From Nocardiopsis sp. CNT312 (GTDB lineage: Bacteria; Actinomycetota; Actinomycetes; Streptosporangiales; Streptosporangiaceae), in contig NZ_AZXF01000005.1 in the NCBI RefSeq assembly GCF_000515115.1, positions 276,004 to 340,003 on the forward strand: a stretch of DNA of 64,000 nucleotides, in the 5' to 3' direction. Each line of letters starts with the position of its first letter. The stretch's first letter is position 1. A program made the translations under genes and the position numbers. The notes under the pieces were generated by a model. That model was not told where the DNA came from and made no database searches. It worked only from the letters and a program-made list of their open reading frames with translations. Below are positions 52,720 to 61,615 of this stretch, piece by piece.

Positions 52720-52774
52720 CAGATGTTCCTTACGTGGGTGAATGACCGGGATCACCAGTGATGAACCGACGGCC

Positions 52775-52800
52775 AGTGGTGAGTCGTTCGACTCACCACT
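52775..52800. promoter_or_regulatory. TetR operator, perfect 12-bp palindrome
   Basis: AGTGGTGAGTCG-TT-CGACTCACCACT lies midway between the SDR and TetR starts. A weaker copy with the same half-sites (AGTGGCGAGTC...CCACTCACC) lies at 52823-52845, overlapping the expected TetR promoter. Autoregulation and SDR repression are inferred. Confidence 0.75.
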
Positions 52801-52860
52801 GCCCTGACACTAGGCCGGCGACAGTGGCGAGTCAAGCCACTCACCTCGTATGCTTGGCCC

Positions 52861-53505
52861 ATGAGCAGAGCCGTGACGACGTATCACCAGCGCGTCGCCC
52901 AAGAGAAGCGCGCGCTGATCGTGACGGCCGCGACCGCACTGTTTCTCGAGTTGGGCTACGACCGGACCTCGCTGGCGCGGATCGCAGAGTCCTCGGGCGT
53001 TTCGCGGGCCACCTTGTTCAAGCAGTTTCCGAGCAAAGCCGCCCTGTTCGACGCCATCGTGACCGAGTCCTGGTCGACCTCTGACGAGGAGGATCCTCCG
53101 TCGGCAGGCAACGTCGTCGACGGGCTCAGCACCATCGGTCGCCGTTACGCCGAGTTGTTAGGCCGCGCCCAGATGACCGATCTGTTCAGGATCGTCATCG
53201 CCGAGCTACCGCGGTTCCCCGAGCTGGCCCATGCGCAGTTCTCCCACGGGAAGATGCCCTACTTCGAGTCCCTACGCAGCTACCTCCAGGCTGAGCACGA
53301 GGCGGGAACGGTGCGGATCGAAGACGTGGACCTCGCAGCCACCCAGTTCCTGGGCATGATCTCCAACTACCTCTTCTGGCCGACACTTCTCGTGCCGGGC
53401 TGGGAGGTGAGCGCCGAACGCGCCGCTCAGGTAGTCGACGAGGCCGTCCGCACCATCACCGCCCGGTACGCCGTGGCTGGGCCAGGGCCGTCGACCAACA
53501 GCTGA
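52861..53505 (+). CDS. TetR family regulator of the SDR operon
   Basis: This 214-residue repressor has the N-terminal helix-turn-helix LIVTAATALFLELGYDRTSL, then ARIAESSGVSRATLFKQFPS. The C-terminal ligand domain has the TetR_C-type stretch FFRIVIAELPRF-like (LFRIVIAELPRFPELAHAQF). It is divergent from the SDR-F420 oxidoreductase operon, with two palindromic sites between. Base composition is slightly lower in GC than its surroundings. ATG 52861 immediately precedes the domain. Confidence 0.92.
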   Translation: MSRAVTTYHQRVAQEKRALIVTAATALFLELGYDRTSLARIAESSGVSRATLFKQFPSKAALFDAIVTESWSTSDEEDPPSAGNVVDGLSTIGRRYAELLGRAQMTDLFRIVIAELPRFPELAHAQFSHGKMPYFESLRSYLQAEHEAGTVRIEDVDLAATQFLGMISNYLFWPTLLVPGWEVSAERAAQVVDEAVRTITARYAVAGPGPSTNS

Positions 53506-53589
53506 GTCCCGCCACCACAGGGTGTCTCGTGCCGGGTTTGGCGTGTTCTGCGTTTTTCGGAGTCGGATTTCTGGGTTCTGGGATCACGT

Positions 53590-53990
53590 GACCCCAAGGA
53601 GGACATCCTGGAACGCCGTGGCTACCCGGCCGAGTTCCGCAGCAGGGCGCAGCGTCGCCGACGCGGCGTGCGACCTGGACATCTCCTGCCGGGACCGTCT
53701 ACGCCTGGCGGAGCCAGGACCATATCGACCCCCGGCCCGACCAACACCGAGAAGACCGAGCTGGCGATCCACCGCCGGGCCAGCGAGCTTTTAGGCAAGG
53801 TGGTGCCCCCAAAAGACGGTTCGAGGCGATCGCGGTGATGGCCGCCGAAGGCCATCCGGTCCAGGTCGCCGTTCGGGTACTGGGGGTGTCGGAGTCGGGG
53901 TTCTACGCCTGGCACGGCCTCGGTCCTTCGGCCCGCTCGATCCGACACGTGTTGCTCACTGACACCACCACGTCCCGACCACGGGAGTGC
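53590..53990 (+). pseudogene. IS3-family transposase remnant (orfA/orfB)
   Basis: Fragments in shifting frames read RRGYPAEFR, VADAACDLDIS, TVYAWRSQDHID and TNTEKTELAIHRRASEL, which resemble IS3 OrfA. RRFEAIAVMAAEGHPVQVAV, then RVLGVSESGFYAWHG and SARSIRHVLLTD match the start of OrfB. At least four frame changes occur, and the integrase core with its DDE residues is gone. Confidence 0.72.
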
Positions 53991-54291
53991 TGCTGCACCT
54001 GGGAATTGACCCCACCACCCTGCTGGGCCGCTACGGATGCGGTGCGCGCCGTAACGAACACCAAGAGGCCGACGATGCGACCGTGCGGGCCTCGGTGAAG
54101 GGCAGGCGGGTGGTGTCGCTGACCACCAAGCACCGCATCCGCGCCACCTTGCCTCCACGAACCGGGTGCGGGTGCGCCCGAAGGATGAGCAGACCCCGGC
54201 CCTGCGAGGGTGTACCAGCCGCCCAGAGCCCCTATGGCTACGGTAGAGTTGGCTCCGGCGACGGCCGGGACCACGCTCCGAGCCGTATCGC
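53991..54291. other. No supported gene; upstream region of tRNA-Lys
   Basis: This stretch of about 300 bases between the IS3 remnant and tRNA-Lys shows no recognisable coding sequence. Only short, unrelated open frames are seen. Confidence 0.5.
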
Positions 54292-54364
54292 GGGCCTCTA
54301 GCTCAATTGGCAGAGCAACGGACTTTTAATCCGTGGGTTCAGGGTTCGAGCCCCTGGGGGCCTA
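54292..54364 (+). tRNA. tRNA-Lys (TTT)
   Basis: A 73-nt cloverleaf: acceptor GGGCCTC/GGGGCCT with two G-U pairs, anticodon loop CTTTTAA (TTT), T-loop TTCGAGC. CCA is not encoded. A short T-run follows (CCTTTTT). A related 3' half lies inverted at 51046. Confidence 0.94.
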
Positions 54365-54379
54365 CCTTTTTCTCGCTCT

Positions 54380-54483
54380 TCTGCTGATCCCGATCTCCCC
54401 CGCGTTCAGCGAGGGTGAGAATTTGCCGTGTTCCCATGAGCAACTCCTTTGGCCCGCGGTTTTGCTACGACGGCATGACACCA
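54380..54483 (-). pseudogene. 5' fragment of a second IS30 copy
   Basis: On the minus strand, CCAAAGGAGTTGCTCATG (ATG 54437) and the sequence before it repeat the leader and start of the full IS30 transposase at about 80% identity. The frame begins MGTRQILTLAER, like MRTRRMLTMEER, then becomes unrelated near the tRNA-Lys end. It is a truncated neighbour copy. Confidence 0.5.
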
Positions 54484-55545
54484 TCCTCACCCTCAAGCGG
54501 GAGCCTGTGCATCATCTCCTGCGGCGTGTAGAAACCCAGGCACGCGCGGGGCCGGTTGTTCAGCTCCTCGGCGATCGCGGTCAGGTACGGCTGGTGCTGC
54601 GGGATCTCCGTCCCCTTGGGCGGGTACTCCCGGATCAGCCGGTTGGTGTTCTCGTTCGTGGGACGCTGCCAGGGGCTGTGCGGGTCGGCGAAGAACACCG
54701 GCAGGTCCGTGGCCACGGTCAACGCCGCGTGCCGTCCCATCTCCGTGCCCTGGCCCCAGGCCAGCGACTTGCGCACCAGCGCGGGCAACCCCCACACGTG
54801 GCCGATGAACGTCGGCCACATGGTCGGCCCTCTTCCCTTCGGGCAGGGCCAGGCCCACCGTGAAGCGGGTCTGGCGGTCCACCAGGGTGACGGCGGCCGT
54901 CTGGCCGTCCTTGCCGATGACGAGGTCGCCTTCCCAGTACCCGGAGACCCGGTGCCCCTCGGCCTCGGCGGGCCGCTCCCGGATCGGGCGCATCCCCACG
55001 ATCCGCCCGCCGGACAGGCCGTTCTTCCTCCTGGGGCGGCGGCCGGTGCGCTTGGAGGGCAGCATCACCCCGAGCCGGGCCAGCTCGCCCTTGGGCAGGG
55101 CGTAGATCCAGGTATAGAGCGCTTCGTGGCTGATGCGGGCACCGCCGGTGGGGAGGGAGCCTTCCATGGGCTCCACGCTGGCATCGTCGGCCTCCAGCTT
55201 CAACCGGCCCGCGATCTGTCGGGGGGGGCGTCCCCGGCCCAGATCGGCCAGGACGCGCTCGCGGACCACGGGGTCGGTGTCCATACGACGTGGTCGGGGA
55301 CGTGCGCGGCGGGTCCTGGCGCGTGTGTGGGCGGTGGTGGCCCGGTACCCGCGCGTGGAGCGGTTACGGCGCAGCTCGCGGCTGATGACCGAGGGGCTTC
55401 GGCCGAGCGTTCGGGCGATGCGGCAGACGCCTTCGCCTCGTGTGCGGGCGAGCGCGATCTCCTCGCGCTCCTCCATGGTGAGCATCCGCCTCGTCCTCAT
55501 AAGCAACCCCTTTGACCTGCGGTGTTGCTACGACGGTATGACACC
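54459..55545 (-). mobile_element. IS30-family insertion sequence
   Basis: The element of about 1.1 kb is bounded by 25-bp near-identical sequences GGTnTTGCTACGACGG... at 54459-54483 and 55521-55545. They are in direct, not inverted, orientation, because the left copy belongs to the start of a second element. The transposase stop lies inside the left copy. Confidence 0.65.
54465..55500 (-). pseudogene. IS30 transposase with one frameshift
   Basis: The N-terminal part from ATG 55500 (MRTRRMLTMEEREEIALART) holds the IS30 helix-turn-helix (RIARTLGRSPSVISRELRRN) and the first DDE aspartate region (GYWEGDLVIGKDGQTAAVTL). Near 54820 the frame shifts by one base. The second half reads MWPTFIGHVWGLPALVRKSL, then AWGQGTEMGRH, DSPWQR-type FFADPHSPWQRPTNENTNRL and the catalytic E region. 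Joined, it is a full-length IS30 protein. Programmed frameshifting is not known in this family, so it is probably inactive. Confidence 0.82.
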
Positions 55546-55603
55546 ACCCTCGGATGGGACCGCCATTCGTGACAGCACGTGAATTACTACATATTGCGAA
55601 ATT

Positions 55604-55618
55604 TTGCATCCGATGCAA
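55604..55618. promoter_or_regulatory. TetR operator candidate
   Basis: TTGCAT-CCG-ATGCAA is a perfect palindrome 28 bp before the TetR start, in a short AT-rich promoter zone. Autoregulation of the TetR-MFS pair is inferred. Confidence 0.55.
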
Positions 55619-55645
55619 CTATGAGGGGCGGAAAGGGGGCATGCC

Positions 55646-56254
55646 ATGGGGCTGCGCGAACGCAAGAAGCAGGCCACCCGCCGTGCGCTCCAGGAGGCCG
55701 CGGTTGGGCTCACCCTGGAGCACGGCCTGGAGAACGTGACCGTGGAGGAGATCGCCGCGGCGGTCGACGTGTCCCCGCGCACGTTCTTCAACTACTTCCC
55801 CACCAAGGAGGAGGCCGTCCTCGGCAACGCCCCGCTCTCCCCGGACGAGGAGTCCCGGGAGGTGTTCGCCATGGGAGGCCCCACGGGGGACTTCGTCAAC
55901 GACCTCACCCACCTGATCACCGCCTCCTTCGCCAGTTGGGAGGACGTCACCGCGCACCGCACGCTCATGCGGCTCCGCAAGCAGATCCTGGAGAAGGAAC
56001 CGCAGTTGGCGCCCCGAGCGTTCGCGCAACTGCACGGCGCGGAGGAGGGCCTGGGCCGGACCATCGCCCGGCGCCTGGGCTCCGCTCCCGAGGACGCCCG
56101 ACCGCAACTGATCGCCGCGACCGCCATGTCGGTCATGCGCCACACCATGAAACGGCTCGACTTCCACGAGGGGGAGGACGCCGAGCACGTGCGTGCCCGG
56201 CTCCGCGAGGGGTTCCACCACCTCAGCGAGGTCTACGCGCCGTCCTCCGGCTGA
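55646..56254 (+). CDS. TetR family regulator of the adjacent exporter
   Basis: This 202-residue repressor has the helix-turn-helix at residues 8-55 (RALQEAAVGLTLEHGLENVT, then VEEIAAAVDVSPRTFFNYFP). The NYFPTKEEAVLG end is the pattern common in regulators of MFS drug pumps. ATG 55646 has AAAGGGGG upstream. The DHA2 exporter gene follows 66 bp downstream on the same strand. Confidence 0.92.
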   Translation: MGLRERKKQATRRALQEAAVGLTLEHGLENVTVEEIAAAVDVSPRTFFNYFPTKEEAVLGNAPLSPDEESREVFAMGGPTGDFVNDLTHLITASFASWEDVTAHRTLMRLRKQILEKEPQLAPRAFAQLHGAEEGLGRTIARRLGSAPEDARPQLIAATAMSVMRHTMKRLDFHEGEDAEHVRARLREGFHHLSEVYAPSSG

Positions 56255-56320
56255 CCCGCCTCGCACCGCTCCCCGCCCCGGAGCCGACCGGGGTCCCTTC
56301 CCACGGCCAACGGAGGCCCC

Positions 56321-57898
56321 ATGACCACCACTGACGCGCCCCCCGACCAGAGCGCGCCCCGCACCCGGCTGCGCTGGATCTTCCTCGCGGTCATCCTGAC
56401 CGTGCTGCTGGGCGCGCTCGACCAGACGATCGTCTCCACGGCGCTGCCCACCATCGTCGGCGAGCTCAACGGCCTGGAGCACCTCTCCTGGGTCGTGACC
56501 GCCTACATCCTCGCGGCCACCGTGGGCATGCCCATCTACGGCAAGGCCGGCGACCTCTTCGGCCGCCGCAACGTCTACCTCTTCGCCATCGTGGTCTTCC
56601 TCGTGGGCTCGGTCCTGTGCGGCCTGGCCCAGAGCATGCCCCAACTCATCGCCTTCCGCGCCGTCCAGGGCATCGGCGGCGGCGGCCTGATCATCAGCGC
56701 ACAGGCGATCATCGGCGACGTGGTGCCCCCGCGCGATCGCGGGAAGTACATGGGGATCATCGGTGCCGTGTTCGGCCTGGCGTCGGTCATCGGCCCGCTG
56801 GCGGGCGGCTTCTTCACCGATCACCTCGACTGGCGCTGGATCTTCTACATCAACCTGCCGCTGGGAGCGGTCGCCCTGTTCACCGCGGCCACGCTGCTCC
56901 ACCTGCCCAAGCCGGACGGCCCGCGGCCCAAGCTCGACTACCTGGGGACCGTCCTCCTGGCCGCGACCAGTGTCTGCCTGGTCCTGTGCACCAGTTGGGC
57001 CGGGTCGGAGTACGACTGGGTCAGCCCGCAGATCCTGGGACTGGCGACCGCTTCGGTGGTCTGCGGGGTCGCGTTCGTGTTCGTCGAGCGCCGGGCGGCC
57101 GAACCCATCCTCCCGCTCCGGCTGTTCCGCGACCGCAACTTCGTCATGACGGCCCTGGTGGGCATCACCGTGGGGATCGCGATGTTCTCCACCATCGCCT
57201 ACATGCCCACGTTCCTCCAGATGGTGGGCGGTGCCACCGCCACCGAGTCGGGGCTGCGGATGATCCCCATGGTGGCCGGCATGCTCATCACCAACATCGG
57301 GACCGGGCGCCTGATCAGCGCCACCGGCCGCTACAAGCACTGGCCGATCCTGGGCACGCTCATCATGCCGGTCGGAGTCCTCATGCTCTCGCGGATGGGC
57401 ACCGAGACCTCCTACCCCTACATCGCCGCGGCGCTGTTCATCTTCGGGATCGGTCTGGGCATGGTCATCCAGAACCTCGTCCTCATCGTGCAGAACTCGG
57501 TGCCCCGGCGCGACCTGGGGGCGGCAACCTCGTCGAACAACTACTTCCGCCAGATCGGAGCCTCCTTCGGCATCGCCGTGTTCGGTTCGATCTTCGTCTC
57601 CCGCCTCAACGAGCGGGTGGCCGACCTCCCGGGTGACGCACCCGCCTTCGAGGGCGGCGAGGTCGGGATCAGCTCCATGACCCCGGAGATGCTCCAGACC
57701 CTGCCCGACCCCGTGCGCGCGCTCATCGTGGAGGCCTTCTCCGAGGCGCTGCCGCCGGTGTTCGTCTACGCCGTGCCGATCGTGCTCGCGGGGTTCGTGC
57801 TCTCCTGGTTCATCGAGGAGCGGCCGCTGGCCACCAGTGTCGGCGACGCCCCGAACTCCGAGGGCCCGAAGGAGAACGGCGCCGCCGCAGCGGGCTGA
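56321..57898 (+). CDS. DHA2 family 14-TM drug:proton antiporter
   Basis: This 525-residue MFS exporter of the EmrB/QacA type has 14 hydrophobic segments. Motif D1 [20 protein letters not shown] lies in TM1. Motif [21 protein letters not shown], motif [21 protein letters not shown] and motif [21 protein letters not shown] follow in order. The longer loop near the C-terminus ([20 protein letters not shown]) is typical of actinobacterial members. It probably gives resistance to hydrophobic cations or antibiotics, induced through the upstream TetR. A strong terminator follows. Confidence 0.94.
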   Translation: MTTTDAPPDQSAPRTRLRWIFLAVILTVLLGALDQTIVSTALPTIVGELNGLEHLSWVVTAYILAATVGMPIYGKAGDLFGRRNVYLFAIVVFLVGSVLCGLAQSMPQLIAFRAVQGIGGGGLIISAQAIIGDVVPPRDRGKYMGIIGAVFGLASVIGPLAGGFFTDHLDWRWIFYINLPLGAVALFTAATLLHLPKPDGPRPKLDYLGTVLLAATSVCLVLCTSWAGSEYDWVSPQILGLATASVVCGVAFVFVERRAAEPILPLRLFRDRNFVMTALVGITVGIAMFSTIAYMPTFLQMVGGATATESGLRMIPMVAGMLITNIGTGRLISATGRYKHWPILGTLIMPVGVLMLSRMGTETSYPYIAAALFIFGIGLGMVIQNLVLIVQNSVPRRDLGAATSSNNYFRQIGASFGIAVFGSIFVSRLNERVADLPGDAPAFEGGEVGISSMTPEMLQTLPDPVRALIVEAFSEALPPVFVYAVPIVLAGFVLSWFIEERPLATSVGDAPNSEGPKENGAAAAG

Positions 57899-57930
57899 CC
57901 ACACGTTTTTCGCCGGACTTGGAACCATCA

Positions 57931-57965
57931 GCGCCCCCGTGCCGTCTCACCTGGCACGGGGGCGC
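57931..57965 (+). terminator. Terminator after DHA2 exporter
   Basis: A perfect 13-bp stem GCGCCCCCGTGCC/GGCACGGGGGCGC with a 9-nt loop lies 33 bp past the exporter stop. Confidence 0.85.
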
Positions 57966-58073
57966 GCTGGAATCGCCTCCAGAGCACCCGGGGAGGTGCC
58001 GGAGGGGGATGTCAGGGACGGTCCAGGGCTGTCCCCGATGGGAATCGTCAGTGAGGGAGGGCAGTCTGGAGAC

Positions 58074-58328
58074 ATGAACGAGATGACCCGGCCCAAGCGC
58101 CTCGAACGCAGTGACACCGACCGCTTCCTCACCGGGGTGTGCGGCGGTATGGCCGCCTTCGCCGGCATCGACGCCACGATCGTCCGACTCGCCTTCGTGG
58201 TCTTCACGCTCCTCGGCGGCGGCGCGTTCGTGTACATCCTCGCCTGGCTGCTCATGCCCGCCGAGAGCGAGAGCAACTCCCTGTTGCAAGAGATCATCCG
58301 CAACTTCCAAGGAAAGCCGAACCAGTGA
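58074..58328 (+). CDS. PspC domain protein
   Basis: This 84-residue protein has the PspC fold of envelope-stress regulators: RSDTDRFLTGVCGGMAAFAG, IDATIVRLAFVVFTLLGGGA, then FVYILAWLLMPAES (membrane helix). In actinomycetes such stand-alone PspC proteins often accompany stress kinases. ATG 58074 is chosen because the domain begins at once. Its stop overlaps the start of a 38-codon ORF. Confidence 0.88.
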   Translation: MNEMTRPKRLERSDTDRFLTGVCGGMAAFAGIDATIVRLAFVVFTLLGGGAFVYILAWLLMPAESESNSLLQEIIRNFQGKPNQ

Positions 58329-58444
58329 TGTGGACCCTTCGCTCCCAGCCGGGGTGGAAGCCCCGTGAACTGCGTGTCCCCCGCAAGGACCGTGAGAACG
58401 ACGAGACCCGCGACACCGCCGCCGGGGGCGGCTCGGAGCGCTGA
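58328..58444 (+). CDS. Small ORF coupled to PspC
   Basis: This 38-codon frame (MWTLRSQPGWKPRELRVPRK, then DRENDETRDTAAGGGSER) starts at the ATG sharing a base with the PspC stop (TGATG). Codon thirds are GC-rich and the peptide is highly charged. No family is recognised. The tight coupling is the main support. Confidence 0.45.
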   Translation: MWTLRSQPGWKPRELRVPRKDRENDETRDTAAGGGSER

Positions 58445-58481
58445 GCACCCACGCACCGCCCCCGGTCGGCCGCGGGCTCCG

Positions 58482-60041
58482 TCAAGCGTCGGAGTCGAGT
58501 TCGTCCAGCTTCACGTGCCGCAGCGTCCACAGGACCACGGCGCCCAGCGGCAGCAGGATCAGTGCGGTGACCCCGTATCCCGCTTGGACCGCCGCGGAGA
58601 AGGCCGACCGGGCCGCCTCCAGCAGCTCGGCCGCGGCCGTCCCGGTGAGGGAGTCGGCCACGGCGGTCGCGCCGCCGATGCTCTCCCCGGCCCGGCTGAG
58701 CGCTTCGGGCGGCACGTCCGCGGAAGCGCCGTCCACCAGCCGCTGCCGGTAGACCACCGCCGCCAGGCTTCCCAGCAGGGCCAGTCCGAGCGCGGTCCCC
58801 AAACCGCCGGCGACGTCGCCCATGGCCGCGGCCGAACCCGTGCCCCGCACCGGCGCGGAGGCGATCACCAGGTTGTAGCCCAGGGTGAACATCGGCCCCA
58901 GCGCGAGCGCGACCACCACTGCGCACACGATCACGTGCACGGTGTCCCCGCCGCGCAGGGCCAGCACCATGGCCGTCGCCCCGGTGCCCGCCGAAAGCAG
59001 CGCGCAGCCCATGACGGCGCCGGGGCGCATCCACCGGTTGAGCAGGGTGGGGAGCATCCCGCCGATGATGGAGCCCAACGCGGGGGCGATCAGGAGGAGC
59101 CCGGCCTGGCCGGGTGAGAGGCCCTGTACCGACTGGAGGTACTGGGACAGCAGCATCTCGACTCCGCCCGCTCCGATGAGCATCAGCAGCATGGCGGCGA
59201 GCGACACCGTGAACGCGGGCGCGGCGAACAGCCTGAGGTCGAGCAGCGGTTCGGGCACGCGCAACTGGCGCCGGACGAACGCCGTGCCGAGCACAACGCC
59301 CACCGCGATACTCAGAACGTACGGCCACAGCGGCGACTCGGACGCCGAGGCCCGGTGGTCGGCGAGTTCCTGGAACCCGAAGATCACCGTGACGACCGCG
59401 GTCACCGAGAGCAGGGCTCCGAAGAGGTCGGGGCGGCCGACGGCACCTGTGGTACCGCCGCCCACACGCGGCAGGAGGGGGAGCCCCAGCAGCAGGACTA
59501 CGGCGAAGGGCACGTTGATGAGGAACACCGCGCCCCACCAGAAGTACTCCAAGAGCACCCCGCCCAGCGGCGGGCCGAGCGCCATCCCGGCGGAGAAGGA
59601 GCTCATGATCACCGCGATGGCGACGGAGAACCGCCGGGGGTCGGGGAACATCACGCGCAGCAGCGAGGTGGCGCTGGGCAGCAGGGAGGCAGCGGCCACC
59701 CCCATCAGCGCCCGGGTGGCGATGAGCATGACCGGGTCCCAGGCGAGGGCGGCGACGAGGGAGGCCGTCCCGTACACGCTGACACCGATCACCAGGAGCC
59801 GCCTGTAGCCGATCCGCGACCCCAGCCACCCCATGGTGAGTACCGTTCCCACCTGCAGGAACGAGGCCACGTGCAGGATCCACAGGAGCTGGGTGCTGCT
59901 CGGGGCCAGGTCGGCGGCGATGGAGGGCTGCGCGAGGAAGAGGACGGTCATGTCCGTCGCGGACATGAGCAGTGGCAGTGTCAGCACGGCCAGGCCGAGC
60001 CAGGCACGCCACGTAGTGGTTTGGGGGATTTCGGGCACCAC
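58482..60041 (-). CDS. DHA2 family MFS drug exporter
   Basis: This exporter of about 519 residues has 14 membrane segments. It shows WLGLAVLTLPLLMSATDMTV (motif D1 region), WLGSRIGYRRLLVIGVSVYG (motif A) and AGMALGPPLGGVLLEYFWWG (motif C). The C-terminal half ends VTALILLPLGAVVLWTLRHV. GTG 60041 is preferred because GGAG lies 6 nt upstream; the frame can be opened to TTG 60053, which has no ribosome site. A palindromic operator sits just upstream. It is not closely similar to the other DHA2 protein. The regulator is not adjacent. Confidence 0.9.
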   Translation of the reverse strand: MVPEIPQTTTWRAWLGLAVLTLPLLMSATDMTVLFLAQPSIAADLAPSSTQLLWILHVASFLQVGTVLTMGWLGSRIGYRRLLVIGVSVYGTASLVAALAWDPVMLIATRALMGVAAASLLPSATSLLRVMFPDPRRFSVAIAVIMSSFSAGMALGPPLGGVLLEYFWWGAVFLINVPFAVVLLLGLPLLPRVGGGTTGAVGRPDLFGALLSVTAVVTVIFGFQELADHRASASESPLWPYVLSIAVGVVLGTAFVRRQLRVPEPLLDLRLFAAPAFTVSLAAMLLMLIGAGGVEMLLSQYLQSVQGLSPGQAGLLLIAPALGSIIGGMLPTLLNRWMRPGAVMGCALLSAGTGATAMVLALRGGDTVHVIVCAVVVALALGPMFTLGYNLVIASAPVRGTGSAAAMGDVAGGLGTALGLALLGSLAAVVYRQRLVDGASADVPPEALSRAGESIGGATAVADSLTGTAAAELLEAARSAFSAAVQAGYGVTALILLPLGAVVLWTLRHVKLDELDSDA

Positions 60042-60065
60042 GCCGGTCTCCAAGCATCAAAAGGG

Positions 60066-60086
60066 TCATTGTCGACCTGACAATGA
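60066..60086. promoter_or_regulatory. Palindromic operator of the second exporter
   Basis: TCATTGTC-GACCT-GACAATGA is a perfect 8-bp inverted repeat 25 bp upstream of the exporter start, suited to a TetR or MarR repressor. No such gene is adjacent, so the repressor is distant. Confidence 0.6.
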
Positions 60087-60259
60087 GCATTCAGCACATC
60101 ATGTGACTAATGCTGACAAATGAGACGTGACATGCGCCACGAAACTCTAAGTCACACATGTCACGACGTGGGACGAAGTGCCGAAGAGTAGTTCACTCTG
60201 TTCACACCGGTGGTCTACCCCCTCACCTGAGGACCTTCCGTACACTATGGTCTGCTCGC

Positions 60260-60694
60260 ATGGGGAACGCACTGAGGAACGCACCGACGACGAGCACGGC
60301 CGGGCTCACCACCCCCGAACCCGCCGAAACGCTTTCCGAGTTCCTCGGCGTCCCCCTGGCACCGCGTGACTTCACTCTGGACGACGGTATGAGGGTAGGG
60401 GTCGACTACGCGGACACCGACAGGAGAACCCCGACCGTGCTCGCCCAGTGCTACCTCCACTGGGGGCAGGTCAAGTCCGCCCACCGCAACAAGGTGATCG
60501 CGGACGCCTTCAAACTCGCGTGGCTGCGCGACACCAGGTTCCCCGAGGCACGCGCCCTCCTGGTGTTGAGTACACCCTTCACCCGCCTCCTGGGAAGCGG
60601 CGCATGGCTCCCTTCGGCGCTCGCCTCGCACCACATCCACGTCCTCCTCATGGACCAGAACCGAAATATCCAGCTATCGGACGCGACAAAGTGA
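60260..60694 (+). CDS. Hypothetical protein, possibly PD-(D/E)XK-like
   Basis: This 144-residue soluble protein begins MGNALRNAPTTSTAGLTTPE. Its conserved-looking core is VGVDYADTDRRTPTVLAQCY, LHWGQVKSAHRNKVIADAFK, LAWLRDTRFPEARALLVLST, and it ends HHIHVLLMDQNRNIQLSDAT. The order of an acidic strand, a Q-x-K strand end and a helix-strand pair loosely recalls restriction-endonuclease-like folds; that is a weak inference. It is monocistronic. I do not recognise the family. ATG 60260 is the best start, as upstream sequence is atypical. Confidence 0.55.
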   Translation: MGNALRNAPTTSTAGLTTPEPAETLSEFLGVPLAPRDFTLDDGMRVGVDYADTDRRTPTVLAQCYLHWGQVKSAHRNKVIADAFKLAWLRDTRFPEARALLVLSTPFTRLLGSGAWLPSALASHHIHVLLMDQNRNIQLSDATK

Positions 60695-60796
60695 CCAATA
60701 CCCCGCTATGAGCCCATCCTTTTCGTCTACACTTGCCGAGTCAACGACTCCCGCGGGCCGTCGCCAACCCTGCTTCCGCCCGCTCTCCGCCGAAGG

Positions 60797-60815
60797 CTCA
60801 GGCACCGTGCCTGAG
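60797..60815. promoter_or_regulatory. Inverted repeat in the 408-bp leader of the flavin reductase operon
   Basis: CTCAGGCAC-C-GTGCCTGAG is a perfect 9-bp palindrome about 290 bp upstream of the flavin reductase. The whole interval 60695-61102 has no convincing gene. The site may bind a regulator of the ABC operon. No known riboswitch is recognised. Confidence 0.4.
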
Positions 60816-61102
60816 GTGTCCTGTATGGAGGGTGTGCGCGTGGGCTCTTCCCATGTGGTCGCGTCGACACGTGGTCCCCGCTCGGGCCCACGCGCTCTCT
60901 CCTGCGTCGACCAGACTCCGCCGCCGCGCCCCGCCCGGACGCGAACCGGCACCACGGACGGCCGGGCAGGACACGCGTTCGCCCGGGACGTCCTCCTCTT
61001 AGCGCGCCCATGATCGACGCAGCCCAACGCCTTCCCCTTCGGCATGTCCCCGCACACCCCAGCGGCCGCCGACAGCACGAGCCCGTTCCCCGAGGAGCAG
61101 CC

Positions 61103-61615
61103 ATGACCTCGCCCTCCCCCACAGCCCGCTCGACCGACATACGTGAGGAACCAGGGGCCCTACGCGACGGCCTGGCCCACATGGCCACCTCGGTCAGCGT
61201 GGTCACCACCGAGATCTCCACCGGCCGCCACGGCTTCACCGCCAACAGCGTCGTCTCCGTCTCGGCGGAGCCACCGCTGATCGCCGTCTTCCTAGCCACC
61301 AAGGCCGAGTGCCACGAGGCCTTCTCCCACACCGAAACGCTGGCCGTGAACGTCCTGGCCGAGGGCCAGCAGGACCTGGCCAGGGTCTTCGCCACCAGGG
61401 GTGCCGACAAGTTCGCCGCCACAGGGTTCGTCCCCGGCGACCTGGGCGCCCCCGTCCTCCCCGAAGCCGCCCTCGTGCTGGAGGGAACCGTCCACTCCCT
61501 CCAGCACGCGGGCGACCACACCATGATCCTCGCCGAGGTCTCCCGCGTCCGACGCCACGACGCCGAACCGCTGGTGTACCAGGGGCGCCGCTTCCACCGC
61601 CTGGGGGCGGCGTGA
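61103..61615 (+). CDS. Flavin reductase (NADH:FMN oxidoreductase family)
   Basis: This 170-residue split-barrel FMN reductase shows MATSVSVVTTEISTGRHGFT, then ANSVVSVSAEPPLIAVFLAT, which holds the FMN-phosphate contacts (TANSVVSVS). LAVNVLAEGQQDLARVFATR and GALVLEGTV-like segments follow. Such reductases supply FMNH2 to two-component monooxygenases, for example those for sulfonates. ATG 61103 follows GAGGAG. Its stop overlaps the ABC ATPase start, so it is the first gene of an import operon. Confidence 0.9.
   Translation: MTSPSPTARSTDIREEPGALRDGLAHMATSVSVVTTEISTGRHGFTANSVVSVSAEPPLIAVFLATKAECHEAFSHTETLAVNVLAEGQQDLARVFATRGADKFAATGFVPGDLGAPVLPEAALVLEGTVHSLQHAGDHTMILAEVSRVRRHDAEPLVYQGRRFHRLGAA

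Noticed and set aside
54459..55545. 25-bp terminal inverted repeats of the IS30 element
   Set aside because: The two copies are in direct orientation and each is itself partly palindromic. They are better explained as starts of two adjacent IS copies.
55619..57928. Minus-strand open frame of about 770 codons opposite TetR and DHA2 genes
   Set aside because: The translation is His/Asp/Gly-rich, typical of antisense to high-GC membrane proteins. The plus-strand genes are certain.
60695..61102. FMN or SAM riboswitch ahead of the flavin reductase
   Set aside because: No conserved FMN (RFN) or SAM aptamer sequence could be recognised. Only a short perfect palindrome stands out.
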